NCBI GenBank assembly: GCA_947629795.1
Contig: CANRFC010000024.1
Coordinates: forward strand, 1-43,080
Reading direction: 5' to 3'
Source: an uncultured Oscillospiraceae bacterium
GTDB taxonomy: Bacteria > Bacillota > Clostridia > Oscillospirales > Oscillospiraceae
Length of the DNA stretch: 43,080 nucleotides
Positions within the stretch are counted from its first letter, which is position 1. Each line of letters starts with the position of its first letter. A model generated the notes under the pieces. The model did no database searches and was not told where the DNA came from. It was given only the letters and a program-made list of their open reading frames with translations. Both the position numbers and the translations under genes were made by a program. Positions 31,805 through 38,839 of the stretch are shown here, in pieces.

Positions 31805-32968
31805 ATGGGATCTAATCTGTACTTCGTGTCGGACGGACTGGCCTCTGCGATGGCTGAGTACCGATACGATACGGAGGATGAACTTCAAAAGCTCATTGCT
31901 GACAATCCCAGCCTGCTGTTGAGGGACGGCGACCGGGATGGAGCCAGACTCATGCTCGTAGCCAGGGAGTATGAGATGGCGGTGAGTGAGGACAGTACGG
32001 CGTCCTACTACCTGGACCACCTGATGGTCAATCAGGCGGGCGTACCTGTTTTGGTGGAAGTGAAGCGAAGCACAGACACCAGGACAAAGCGTGAAGTTGT
32101 GGCACAGATGATCGACTACGCCTCCAGGGTCTCAACCTGGGATGCTGGGGAACTGCGGGAACAGTTCCGCGAGAGCAACGCTGACAGTGAGCTGCTGGAG
32201 GAGTACGATACCGACGAGTTCTGGGAGCAGGTGGCGACCTGCCTCAAAGCCGAGCGGTTCCAGCTCGTATTCGCAGCCGACCGCATACCAGTTACGCTAA
32301 AGACGATGATCGAGTTTCTTGACAGGAGCATGAGCGACATAGGGGTATATGGAGTGGAGCTCCGTCAATACAAGGCGGGGAACGCTCATCTGCTATCCTC
32401 AAACGTGGTAGGCAATACCCTTGCCGAACAGAGGAAGGACCTATCTTCGGCCAAGCGAGTAAACCGGTTCTGGACCTTGGATGAGTGCCTGGAGAATATC
32501 CGCGGACGAGGAATGCCGGAGCTGGTTCCGGTGGTAGAAGACATCTGGAACTTTACGGTCAACGACTTGGCGCTGGTCTGCAAATTCCGCCATGGCAAGC
32601 GGCCATCTTTCAGGGCGTATCTAGGCGAATGGTCACTGTTCGAGGTCACTGCATGGTGGAGGAAACAGGAGCACGTCTGTACGCTGGACTTCTTCCTGCC
32701 AAACCACGTCAGTCATTTGGCTGGTACGGAATGGGATGAAGCGAAGCTGAGGGCGATGCTAACCGACCTTCCGGGAGCCGACAAGGCCAAATCCAAGGGA
32801 CTGATTTGGGAGACTCCAAAGTGCGTCTACTTCGACTTGCATATCCTGGGGGACCCAGAATTTTTTTACTCGTTCAAGCAGATGGTGATTAAATTACGGG
32901 ATTTAACTGCCACTGCACTAAATAGTCATAATAGTCAAAATTCCAAATCCGCATCCACTGGAATATAA
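31805..32968 (+). CDS. NucS/RecB-like PD-(D/E)XK nuclease, only plus-strand gene
   Basis: 387-aa protein, ATG at 31805 six bases after AAGGAG. The N-terminal domain carries a PD-(D/E)XK core: an early E26 (DELQKLIADNPSLL), D71 (YYLDHLMVN), VLVEVKRS with E85 and K87, and Q101-MIDYAS. The order is that of NucS/DUF91 and RecB-like nucleases. The remaining 270 residues form an unrecognised domain (QLVFAADRIPVTLKTMIEFL; FRAYLGEWSLFEVTAWW). It stands alone, opposite to all neighbours, with its own terminator; such isolated genes in phages are often morons such as defence or superinfection-exclusion genes. That role is inferred, not shown. The last 20 residues are low-complexity. Confidence 0.75.
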   Translation: MGSNLYFVSDGLASAMAEYRYDTEDELQKLIADNPSLLLRDGDRDGARLMLVAREYEMAVSEDSTASYYLDHLMVNQAGVPVLVEVKRSTDTRTKREVVAQMIDYASRVSTWDAGELREQFRESNADSELLEEYDTDEFWEQVATCLKAERFQLVFAADRIPVTLKTMIEFLDRSMSDIGVYGVELRQYKAGNAHLLSSNVVGNTLAEQRKDLSSAKRVNRFWTLDECLENIRGRGMPELVPVVEDIWNFTVNDLALVCKFRHGKRPSFRAYLGEWSLFEVTAWWRKQEHVCTLDFFLPNHVSHLAGTEWDEAKLRAMLTDLPGADKAKSKGLIWETPKCVYFDLHILGDPEFFYSFKQMVIKLRDLTATALNSHNSQNSKSASTGI

Positions 32969-33003
32969 CACTTGTGACTGATTGTACAAATCATGGAGGA
33001 GGG

Positions 33004-33036
33004 GGAGACCGCGTGGGGTTTACCCACGCGGTCTCC
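33004..33036 (+). terminator. Terminator after the plus-strand nuclease gene
   Basis: Perfect 14-bp hairpin (33004-33017 and 33023-33036) with a GTTTA loop followed by TTCGCTTTAC. It is strong in stem but weak in T-tract, and ends the single-gene plus-strand unit before the convergent ArpU-like gene. Confidence 0.7.
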
Positions 33037-33094
33037 TTCGCTTTACAGATTACCATATCGGAATTTCGCGTGTCAATGGTGCGTTTTTTGCAAT

Positions 33095-33661
33095 TCACTC
33101 AAAATAGCCAAAGATCAGTGCGCTCAGTTGGCGAATGGCGGATTTGTGGTCCCGGTATATGGTGCTCACGTCTACGTTCTCCTCATCGGCCAGTTGCTGG
33201 AATGATTTCTGCTTAGACTCTTCAGCGATGTACGAATAGAAGATGACGCGGTATCTGCGGGCATCTTCCGGCTTCTTGGAGTGTTCGCAGCAGTATTTGA
33301 AGTAATCCAGCATCTTGTCGATGTGGTGGACCAGGACGCGGGTACGGGCCGCGCTGTCTCGTACACTGGTGACGACCAGATCGTTGCATCCGGTCCCAGC
33401 CTCCATCAGGTCAAGAAGCTCATCCAGGTCATTGTCGTCCTCCACCTTGGATGCCAGGAAGACGGCGTTCTGGCTGTGGATGACAAAGCCCCGGTACTTC
33501 TTCAGCAGTAGCTCCGTGTTGTGGAGGCGTTTGTCCTTTGCGTCCTTCCTGGCCTTTTCTGCCGCCTTATGGTACTGCTCGATTGCCACCTTGGATGCTA
33601 TGCCGATGATCTCTTTTCGCTGTTCAGCGGTGAGCGTGGTACTGCCAGTTTTATTCTTCAT
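33095..33661 (-). CDS. ArpU-like late transcription regulator
   Basis: 188-aa protein, ATG at 33661 after GGAGG. The C-terminal 45 residues (SFQQLADEENVDVSTIYRDHKSAIRQLSALIFG) form a sigma region-4-like helix-turn-helix; the middle is helical (VRDSAARTRVLVHHIDKMLDYFKYCCE). This matches ArpU/RinA-type regulators that sit at the end of early regions in Gram-positive phages and activate late genes. It is a natural candidate for the activator acting on the two promoters with the shared 16-bp box. That link is an inference. Confidence 0.72.
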   Translation of the reverse strand: MKNKTGSTTLTAEQRKEIIGIASKVAIEQYHKAAEKARKDAKDKRLHNTELLLKKYRGFVIHSQNAVFLASKVEDDNDLDELLDLMEAGTGCNDLVVTSVRDSAARTRVLVHHIDKMLDYFKYCCEHSKKPEDARRYRVIFYSYIAEESKQKSFQQLADEENVDVSTIYRDHKSAIRQLSALIFGYFE

Positions 33662-33674
33662 GCCTTGCCTCCTA

Positions 33675-33702
33675 TTGACAAATCCGGGAAATTTGCTACA
33701 AT
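33675..33702 (+). promoter_or_regulatory. Promoter of candidate small RNA 2
   Basis: TTGACA (33675-33680), 16-base spacer, TACAAT (33697-33702) on the plus strand. It lies immediately upstream, in the opposite sense, of the ArpU-like gene's ribosome binding site (33666-33672). Confidence 0.7.
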
Positions 33703-33708
33703 GAAGTT

Positions 33709-33761
33709 GCAGATCATGTAGCGGCTTCGGCTCTTTCGGGAGGCGAGGCTGCTCTTTTTTT
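33709..33761 (+). ncRNA. Candidate small RNA 2
   Basis: Predicted transcript of about 53 nt from the promoter at 33675-33702 to a terminator hairpin (arms 33720-33729 and 33744-33753, with G-U pairs) followed by seven T residues (33755-33761). No plus-strand gene follows, so it is not a leader. It is complementary to the gap between the MazF-like stop codon (33760-33762) and the ArpU-like start. The ends are predicted from sequence. Confidence 0.6.
33720..33761 (+). terminator. Intrinsic terminator of small RNA 2
   Basis: Ten-pair stem with an inner CTC/GAG extension and a run of seven T on the plus strand. Its T-tract coincides with the stop codon of the MazF-like gene on the other strand, an economical use of sequence. 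Confidence 0.75.
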
Positions 33762-34116
33762 ACGTCTTCAGGCCGATGCTGACTGCGAGGGCGATGTCAA
33801 GGCTGATATATGCGCTGGTATTGACGACGGTCCCCTTGTACTCCAGCAGACAGTCCTTGTCTATGGTGATGATGTGTTCACAGAGGATGGTGCTCGGCCT
33901 CTTCACGCCATGGCGGGGAAAGATGTTGACGTGAGTGGGGAGATACTTTTTACGGCTGCCTGTCACGATGGCGGCGATCACGCTTCCGCTGTTCGCATTT
34001 CCCCGGTCGTTCTGGATGATGACCACAGGCCGAACACCGCTTTTCCTTGTCAGCGGGTCCCTGGTAAGATCGGCTATGAAGATGTCGCCCCTTCGGGGAT
34101 GCAAATTCTTAGTCAT
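33760..34116 (-). CDS. MazF/PemK-type endoribonuclease
   Basis: 118-aa protein with MazF family segments: RRGDIFIADL at the N-terminus, RPVVIIQNDRGNANSGSVIAAIV and the downstream THVNIFPRHGVKRPSTILCEHIITID. MazF toxins cleave mRNA at short motifs. No gene beside it looks like a MazE antitoxin; the gene overlapping its start encodes a MazG-like protein. It could act on host mRNA late in infection, or be neutralised by an unrecognised partner. Confidence 0.82.
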   Translation of the reverse strand: MTKNLHPRRGDIFIADLTRDPLTRKSGVRPVVIIQNDRGNANSGSVIAAIVTGSRKKYLPTHVNIFPRHGVKRPSTILCEHIITIDKDCLLEYKGTVVNTSAYISLDIALAVSIGLKT

Positions 34117-34411
34117 CGCCTGCCTCCAGTCTCCGTTCCAGCCGCCTCAGCTTCTCGTTGTAGAGGTCGGCCATGTAAGTGCGGAGGTACGGACCGACAA
34201 AATCCGCGCACCTCACTTGGTCTATCATCAGGGACACATCCGTGACCTCCTCCAGCAGATGCTCCACAGCCTCCTCCTCTGTCACAGGGGTGGGACTTTC
34301 GTTCCGCATGATCCTGGACAGTTTGAGGGAAGCATGAGAGAGCTCGGCGCACTCTTCGGCGAGCTGTTCGAGGGTAGCGGGAAGGCCGACCCTCTTCGAC
34401 ATATTAACCAT
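34109..34411 (-). CDS. MazG-like NTP pyrophosphohydrolase
   Basis: 100-aa all-alpha protein, ATG at 34411 after GGAGG (a second ATG follows at 34402). TLEQLAEECAELSHASLKLSR carries the EExxE type metal-binding motif, and LLEEVTDVSLMIDQV the second acidic motif (E...D). MazG-like enzymes cleave nucleoside triphosphates or alarmones; phage versions are thought to alter nucleotide pools or ppGpp levels. Its 3' end overlaps the MazF-like start by eight bases, so the two are probably translationally coupled. Confidence 0.75.
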   Translation of the reverse strand: MVNMSKRVGLPATLEQLAEECAELSHASLKLSRIMRNESPTPVTEEEAVEHLLEEVTDVSLMIDQVRCADFVGPYLRTYMADLYNEKLRRLERRLEAGDD

Positions 34412-34424
34412 CCGCAGCACCTCC

Positions 34425-34814
34425 TCAGAACGGGATGTCACCGGAGTCATCCTGCATATCCTGGAAGCCGGACGGTTGCTCAGGGGTATACCCGGACTCA
34501 TTGCCGTCTTCCGGATTCTTGTCTACAAGGTCAACGTGATTGCAGCAGACCTCGACCACCCTGCGCTTCTCGCCGTTCTTCTCATACGTCCTCGTGATAA
34601 GGACGCCGGACACCTCCACGAGCCTCCCCTTCTTGAAGTGATGGTAGATGAAGTCCGCTCTCTTATCCCAGGCCAAGCAACCGATGAAGTCCTCGACGCC
34701 GTTGGAGCCCGGGCGGTGAACGGCAAGCGAGAACACTGACACGGGTTTACCGTTCTTGGTACGCCTGAGCTCGGCATCCCGGATGACCCTGCCGGTCAAA
34801 GTGACAACATTCAT
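34425..34814 (-). CDS. ssb: Single-stranded DNA-binding protein
   Basis: 129-aa SSB. The OB-fold runs from VTLTGRVIRDAELRRTKNGKPVSVFSLAVHR through FIGCLAWDKRADFIYHHFKKGRLVEVSGVL; the acidic tail ends DDSGDIPF, the standard partner-binding tip. It coats single-stranded DNA during replication and recombination and would cooperate with the Bet, exonuclease and RusA proteins encoded upstream. Confidence 0.95.
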   Translation of the reverse strand: MNVVTLTGRVIRDAELRRTKNGKPVSVFSLAVHRPGSNGVEDFIGCLAWDKRADFIYHHFKKGRLVEVSGVLITRTYEKNGEKRRVVEVCCNHVDLVDKNPEDGNESGYTPEQPSGFQDMQDDSGDIPF

Positions 34815-34820
34815 AGGTCC

Positions 34821-35720
34821 TCACTCCTCCGGGTCCTGGTATTGATAGTCGTCCGGGGTGCTGTGCTCATCCGACTCAATGATGAACAGGACGTCGCCGC
34901 ACACCTGACATTCGATGGAGATGTTCTGGTGCTGGTCTTCGTTGTGCATCACGCACACCAGGGAGTGGCCGATGTGAGGCTTCAGCTTCTCCGGGGAGCA
35001 GTACATCCGGTTCGTGACCGGCAGAGCGGAGGAGAGGATGACGGTGTTATCTTCAGAGCGGACAGTGTAGATGCCCATAGACTCCATCACCCTCATGGCG
35101 TTGCCAACGTACTTGGACAGGAACTCGTAGGCGGTCTCAGTGACCGCAGGATCGCCGCCAGATTCGTCCTCAGAGCCGCCGGCGTCCGTATCGTCTGCGG
35201 CTCCGCCGCCGTCCTCTACGTCTGTGTAATCAGCATCAACGGCATCTTCGAACGGAGGAAGGGCGTGGTGGGTCCCGCCCTGGATGGACTGCTGGCTGTC
35301 GGGAGCATCGTCATCAATGACGGTGTAGGGAACATCGTTGACGACCGTGCCGCCGTCATTGAAAAGGGACTGCTGGCCGTTGTCGATCTCCTGCATCACA
35401 TACTGGCAGAGGTCGCGGTCCCAGACCATTTTCATGTTGCCGCCCAGGGAGCCGCCTATCTTGTTCTTGACCTGGATCGTGGTGCTGATGTCATGCTTGA
35501 AGGTGGGTTTTGTGATGTCCTTCATGGCGTCGATGCCGTTGGCCTCGAAGTCCCGCTCCTTGCCCTTCTCCAGGGTGACGGCAATCTTGATGCCGATGGT
35601 GGCCTCATCGCTGTCCAGGCGCTCCATATCGCTCAGGAGCTTGCGAAGCGTCTGGTCGAAGTCGGTCTTGAAGCCGTTGAAGGTGTCCGCGCTGAGGGTG
35701 AGGGGATATTTTTTGCTCAT
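34821..35720 (-). CDS. Unknown 299-aa early phage protein
   Basis: Start at 35720 after a GGAGG site. The N-terminal 130 residues (LSADTFNGFKTDFDQTLRKLLSDMERLDSDEATIGIKIAVTLEKGK, then SGLGGNMKMVWD-like text) are of a type common in clostridial phages without known function. A long acidic linker follows (about 165-200, rich in Asp, Glu and Gly). The C-terminal part has CQVCGDVLFI, possibly half of a zinc site. Between SSB and the zinc-ribbon gene, a DNA-metabolism role is likely but unproven. Confidence 0.75.
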   Translation of the reverse strand: MSKKYPLTLSADTFNGFKTDFDQTLRKLLSDMERLDSDEATIGIKIAVTLEKGKERDFEANGIDAMKDITKPTFKHDISTTIQVKNKIGGSLGGNMKMVWDRDLCQYVMQEIDNGQQSLFNDGGTVVNDVPYTVIDDDAPDSQQSIQGGTHHALPPFEDAVDADYTDVEDGGGAADDTDAGGSEDESGGDPAVTETAYEFLSKYVGNAMRVMESMGIYTVRSEDNTVILSSALPVTNRMYCSPEKLKPHIGHSLVCVMHNEDQHQNISIECQVCGDVLFIIESDEHSTPDDYQYQDPEE

Positions 35721-35730
35721 GGTCTACCTC

Positions 35731-35964
35731 CTATGTCGTGTGACGTTTGATGAAATTGTTCCGGCACGACTCGCAGCAGAAGTCGTACCACTGACCGTGA
35801 AATTTGGTGGACATCCAGCCGAGTCCTTCGATGAAGCTCTGGGCCTCCCTGTAATCAGGGTGGCCGTCATCAAACTCCAGCTCCTCGTCCGTACCGCAGT
35901 TGTCGCAGGTGCAGACAATGGTGCCCTCTCCGTGGATGATGCCCCATTCAACATCTTTGCTCAT
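35731..35964 (-). CDS. 77-aa zinc-ribbon protein
   Basis: Small protein with CTCDNCG near residue 20 and FCCESCRNNF near residue 65, two Cys pairs able to bind zinc. Its start overlaps the RusA stop by four bases (ATGA). It probably binds nucleic acid or a partner; no family was recognised. Confidence 0.75.
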   Translation of the reverse strand: MSKDVEWGIIHGEGTIVCTCDNCGTDEELEFDDGHPDYREAQSFIEGLGWMSTKFHGQWYDFCCESCRNNFIKRHTT

Positions 35965-36392
35965 ACCGATGTGCCTCCTGCCTCCGAGATATTGACGACG
36001 ACCCTGGGAACGTCGTCATAGAACTTACGAACCATGGAATCCACGACCTGAGCGTCATCGCGGTAAGCTATGCCGTTAAGCGAGTCCATGACGATCTTGC
36101 AGAGGTTGTCGGAATCAGGACGCTTAAGCGGTCTGATCTGGCGGGAAATCATCATCTCCCGACGTTTCTTGCTGACGCTCTTGGGGATGGAGTAAAATGC
36201 GAAGATGCGGACGTCTAGGGCAGCGTCATCCGGGAACCTGTGGCCTGCCTGACGTCGGTACTCGGTCTTCACCAGATTCTCATAGAGGATGGTCTCGTCC
36301 GGAGTTCTCGTATTGGACTTTCCACCGCCGGAAGAGAAGCGCGGCCTGCCCTTTCCCTTGGGCTCGCCATAAATGGTGAACTGTGCTGTCAT
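35961..36392 (-). CDS. rusA: RusA-type Holliday junction resolvase
   Basis: 143-aa homodimeric junction endonuclease. FTIYGEPKGKGRPRF is the N-terminal signature; the acidic metal site includes D93 and D95 of RPDSDN and D112/D113 of YRDDAQV, and KxxR/K residues lie between. It cuts recombination or replication junctions, in keeping with the Bet and exonuclease genes. GGAGG precedes the ATG at 36392, which overlaps the previous stop. Confidence 0.93.
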   Translation of the reverse strand: MTAQFTIYGEPKGKGRPRFSSGGGKSNTRTPDETILYENLVKTEYRRQAGHRFPDDAALDVRIFAFYSIPKSVSKKRREMMISRQIRPLKRPDSDNLCKIVMDSLNGIAYRDDAQVVDSMVRKFYDDVPRVVVNISEAGGTSV

Positions 36393-36709
36393 TGTGATTC
36401 CTCCTTCACCGGCGGCTCCGGCAGCGGCATCCAGTGTGTGATACCATTGCGCGGTGTCAGGCTATCTCTGAACCAGAAGTACCTACCGTTTTGCGGAGTA
36501 AAGAACGCATCATATACACCAACACCTGGCTCGTAGACTAGGAACCGTCCTCCACAGTCCGGGAATGCGTCCTTAACGCTCATCCACTTCTCTGCCTCCA
36601 TCTGCTTTCTCGCCGCATTGAGCACCGCGCCCAAAGCGGCCTGGTAACCCTCCAGACTGGCGCTGTTGTAGATCGGCGTCAAGTATTCGATTGCTTTCTC
36701 AATATCCAT
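36389..36709 (-). CDS. DUF551-containing protein
   Basis: 106-aa protein, ATG at 36709 after a GGAGG-like site. Residues about 42-100 are a DUF551 domain: EKWMSVKDAFPDCGGRFLVYEPG at the start and THWMPLPEPP at the end. The N-terminus is helical (MDIEKAIEYLTPIYNSASLEGYQAAL). DUF551 proteins are small phage and prophage proteins without known function. Confidence 0.85.
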   Translation of the reverse strand: MDIEKAIEYLTPIYNSASLEGYQAALGAVLNAARKQMEAEKWMSVKDAFPDCGGRFLVYEPGVGVYDAFFTPQNGRYFWFRDSLTPRNGITHWMPLPEPPVKEESQ

Positions 36710-37058
36710 GACTTTCCTCCTTTTCCGGCGGGCGGCGGTAGGCCAGCCAGACACGCCCATATTCGTGACAGGTAAAATCGTTCTTCAGGAACAATGCCTC
36801 TCCGTCCTCGCTGACGCCTTCCACGATCTCCCATCTGCCGTACTCCGGGACGCCCGGCGACTGGACCCAGACGGGCAGGCCGACCATCGTCCGCAGCACC
36901 TCAACGGACAAAGGCTCGTTCTTCTCGTCCTCCAGCTGGACCCGCAGGGCGGCGACTGCCATGTCCATCGCCGTCAGGTCCTTGCTCTCCGGCTCAACAA
37001 AAAAGCTCAGGAAGGTCTTGATATTCAACGCAGTTGTGATCGCTTCCTCGACTGTCAT
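36699..37058 (-). CDS. 119-aa unknown phage protein
   Basis: ATG at 37058 preceded by GGAGG; an earlier start at 37082 contains the binding site itself and is rejected. The N-terminal helix (TVEEAITTALNIKTFLSFF) recalls those of its neighbours. The second half (LPVWVQSPGVPEYGRWEIVEGVSEDGEALFLKND) is beta-rich, reading like a small barrel. Function unknown; overlaps the DUF551 gene by eleven bases. Confidence 0.7.
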   Translation of the reverse strand: MTVEEAITTALNIKTFLSFFVEPESKDLTAMDMAVAALRVQLEDEKNEPLSVEVLRTMVGLPVWVQSPGVPEYGRWEIVEGVSEDGEALFLKNDFTCHEYGRVWLAYRRPPEKEESHGY

Positions 37059-37065
37059 GCTGTAT

Positions 37066-37359
37066 TCACCTCCGAAAACCATGACTGCAGAAATCGTTAT
37101 CGGTTTCCCTGGGCATCTCCCTGCCGCTGATATACCATTGAAACCACATCGGGCAGTTTGGCGTGTTCCGCTTGACGCACTCTCTGCAATGAACGATCTT
37201 CGACTCGTTATTATTCGCCTCCTGCTGGGCGTGTAAAGCGGTTATGGCTGTCCATACAGCATCCTCATAGTCAATTTTCGCGGCGTTCTGATAGAGATTG
37301 TTTCTGCACGACTTGTCAAACGCCTGCTCCCAATACTCGATTGCTTCCTCAATCTTCAT
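37066..37359 (-). CDS. 97-aa Cys-rich phage protein
   Basis: ATG at 37359. The helical N-terminus (MKIEEAIEYWEQAFDKSCRNN) is like that of the DUF551 gene product, then a Cys cluster HCRECVKRNTPNCPMW...DFCSHG that may hold zinc. Such paralogous small proteins are typical of early regions of clostridial phages. Function unknown. Confidence 0.7.
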   Translation of the reverse strand: MKIEEAIEYWEQAFDKSCRNNLYQNAAKIDYEDAVWTAITALHAQQEANNNESKIVHCRECVKRNTPNCPMWFQWYISGREMPRETDNDFCSHGFRR

Positions 37360-37622
37360 GCCTTTACTCCTTTTCCGTATTTCCCGGACAAGGCGCACAT
37401 GGTACAGGCCCCCCGGAGCGTCGGGTCCTTTGCGATAAGTCCCCTTGCCATTGGCGTCTCCCAGCACTCAGCTCCGCAGAACGGGCATTTGGTGAGCTTC
37501 CATCCAGGTTTGCCAGTGTCAACAGCCGATTTCCTGGGGAAGCAGACGGTGCCACCGTCTCCGATCTTATACGGCTTCATGGAGAGGGGCTGCTCATTGG
37601 CGGTTTTTTCTTTCCGTCCCAT
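37356..37622 (-). CDS. 88-aa zinc-ribbon protein
   Basis: ATG at 37622 after GGAGG; four-base overlap with the next gene. Residues about 45-76 hold a zinc ribbon, KCPFCGAECWE...ACTMCAL. The N-terminal 40 residues are basic and extended. Function unknown. Confidence 0.72.
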   Translation of the reverse strand: MGRKEKTANEQPLSMKPYKIGDGGTVCFPRKSAVDTGKPGWKLTKCPFCGAECWETPMARGLIAKDPTLRGACTMCALSGKYGKGVKA

Positions 37623-37623
37623 G

Positions 37624-37965
37624 TCAAGCCTCCTCCGACTTGCTGCCGGCGGCCGGGTGCTCGGGGTTCGGATAATACTCCAGGTAGAAATACTCCCGGC
37701 AGTTCTTGCGCTGGTTGCTGAAACTGCGAACGGTGTACTTGTTCTTTACCAGGATGACGGCTACTGCAAGCTGGTCGGACTCCTCGTCAATGTAGAGCCT
37801 CCCGGAGCAATCCTTCTTCGTGCCCAGCTCAAATTCCAGGTAGTAATCATAGCTCCTCGTTCCGGAGCGCCGGCCGGACCCGCCTCTGACCATGTACCCG
37901 TTCTTTATGAGGATGCCCGCTACGGTCATACGGTCAGCCTCTGCGTTGATATAGAGCCTATCCAT
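37624..37965 (-). CDS. 113-aa protein with an internal duplication
   Basis: Two similar segments of about 28 residues: DRLYINAEADRMTVAGILIKNGYMVR (residues 2-27) and GRLYIDEESDQLAVAVILVKNKYTVR (about 56-81), each followed by a Tyr-rich strand (YDYYLEFE, YFYLEYY). This suggests a duplicated alpha/beta module of a DNA- or RNA-binding or dimeric type. It overlaps the helicase loader's 3' end. Not assigned to a family. Confidence 0.75.
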   Translation of the reverse strand: MDRLYINAEADRMTVAGILIKNGYMVRGGSGRRSGTRSYDYYLEFELGTKKDCSGRLYIDEESDQLAVAVILVKNKYTVRSFSNQRKNCREYFYLEYYPNPEHPAAGSKSEEA

Positions 37966-38839
37966 CGTTGCCCTCCAAAAAATTCTTCATTCTTGTGAGT
38001 TTGCGGGCCGCGCCTCCCTTTCGCCACGAGCCGCCGGTGAACTCAACCGGAAGCATCTCGGAGAGCCGGTCGTAGATGCGAGAATACCGCACACCGGTCT
38101 GTCCCCACAGTTCCTTGGTGTCAAGGTTGGTGGTGATGATGAGGGGACGTTTGGCCCGATACCTGCTGTCGATGATGTTGTAGACGTGCTCCTGGGCGAA
38201 GGCGGAGTCCCGCTCCGCTCCAAAATCGTCGATGATGAGCAGCTTGGCCCGGTTCAGGTCTGAGATCAGCCGCTCGTTGTCGTTTCCGTAGGTCTGCATG
38301 GTGCTCAACAGCTTCACGAAAGATGTCATCACTACTGAGATGCCGCGGGACAGCAGGTAGTTGGCTATGCAGGCTGCGGCAAAGCTCTTTCCGGTTCCGA
38401 CTTCTCCGTAGAAAATGAGGCCCTGGTTTTCCAGGAGCATCTTATCGAAGTGCTCCGCGTACCGGAGGCATACCCTGAAGTTGTACTCATTTTCTTCGTC
38501 CTTGCGGAAGTTCTCAAACGTGGCCTCCGCAAAACGTGGGCTCATCAAGCTCTCACGCCTGAGACGGTCCACGACCTCCATGTCCTTCTGCTTCTTGGCC
38601 CTGTTCTCTTCGGCCTCGAACGCTTCCTTCCGGCACTTGCACATGATCGGAAACCGGGACTTTTCCGGGTTGATGTCATCAGGGCCCCCGGGGAGAGGTA
38701 TCTCACACTCCTTCCTGGTATGGCACTTACCGCAGCACAGGAAGCCCTCGTCATCGTAATAGTCCCCGTCCGCCCTGGCATTGGCCTGAGCAGCTATGCG
38801 GATGATCGGGCCCAGCAGGTCGTCATTGATTCTATCCAC
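37958..38839 (-). CDS. DnaC/IstB-like helicase loader
   Basis: 293-aa AAA+ ATPase. The N-terminal region holds four Cys as CCGKC (35-39) and MCKC (66-69), a zinc site common in phage DnaC-like loaders. Walker A is GEVGTGKS (145-152), Walker B LLIIDD (200-205) with sensor text IITTNLD further on, and an Arg finger region RYSRIYDRL. It loads the replicative helicase together with the DnaD-like initiator encoded just upstream (eight-base overlap). Confidence 0.92.
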   Translation of the reverse strand: MDRINDDLLGPIIRIAAQANARADGDYYDDEGFLCCGKCHTRKECEIPLPGGPDDINPEKSRFPIMCKCRKEAFEAEENRAKKQKDMEVVDRLRRESLMSPRFAEATFENFRKDEENEYNFRVCLRYAEHFDKMLLENQGLIFYGEVGTGKSFAAACIANYLLSRGISVVMTSFVKLLSTMQTYGNDNERLISDLNRAKLLIIDDFGAERDSAFAQEHVYNIIDSRYRAKRPLIITTNLDTKELWGQTGVRYSRIYDRLSEMLPVEFTGGSWRKGGAARKLTRMKNFLEGNDG

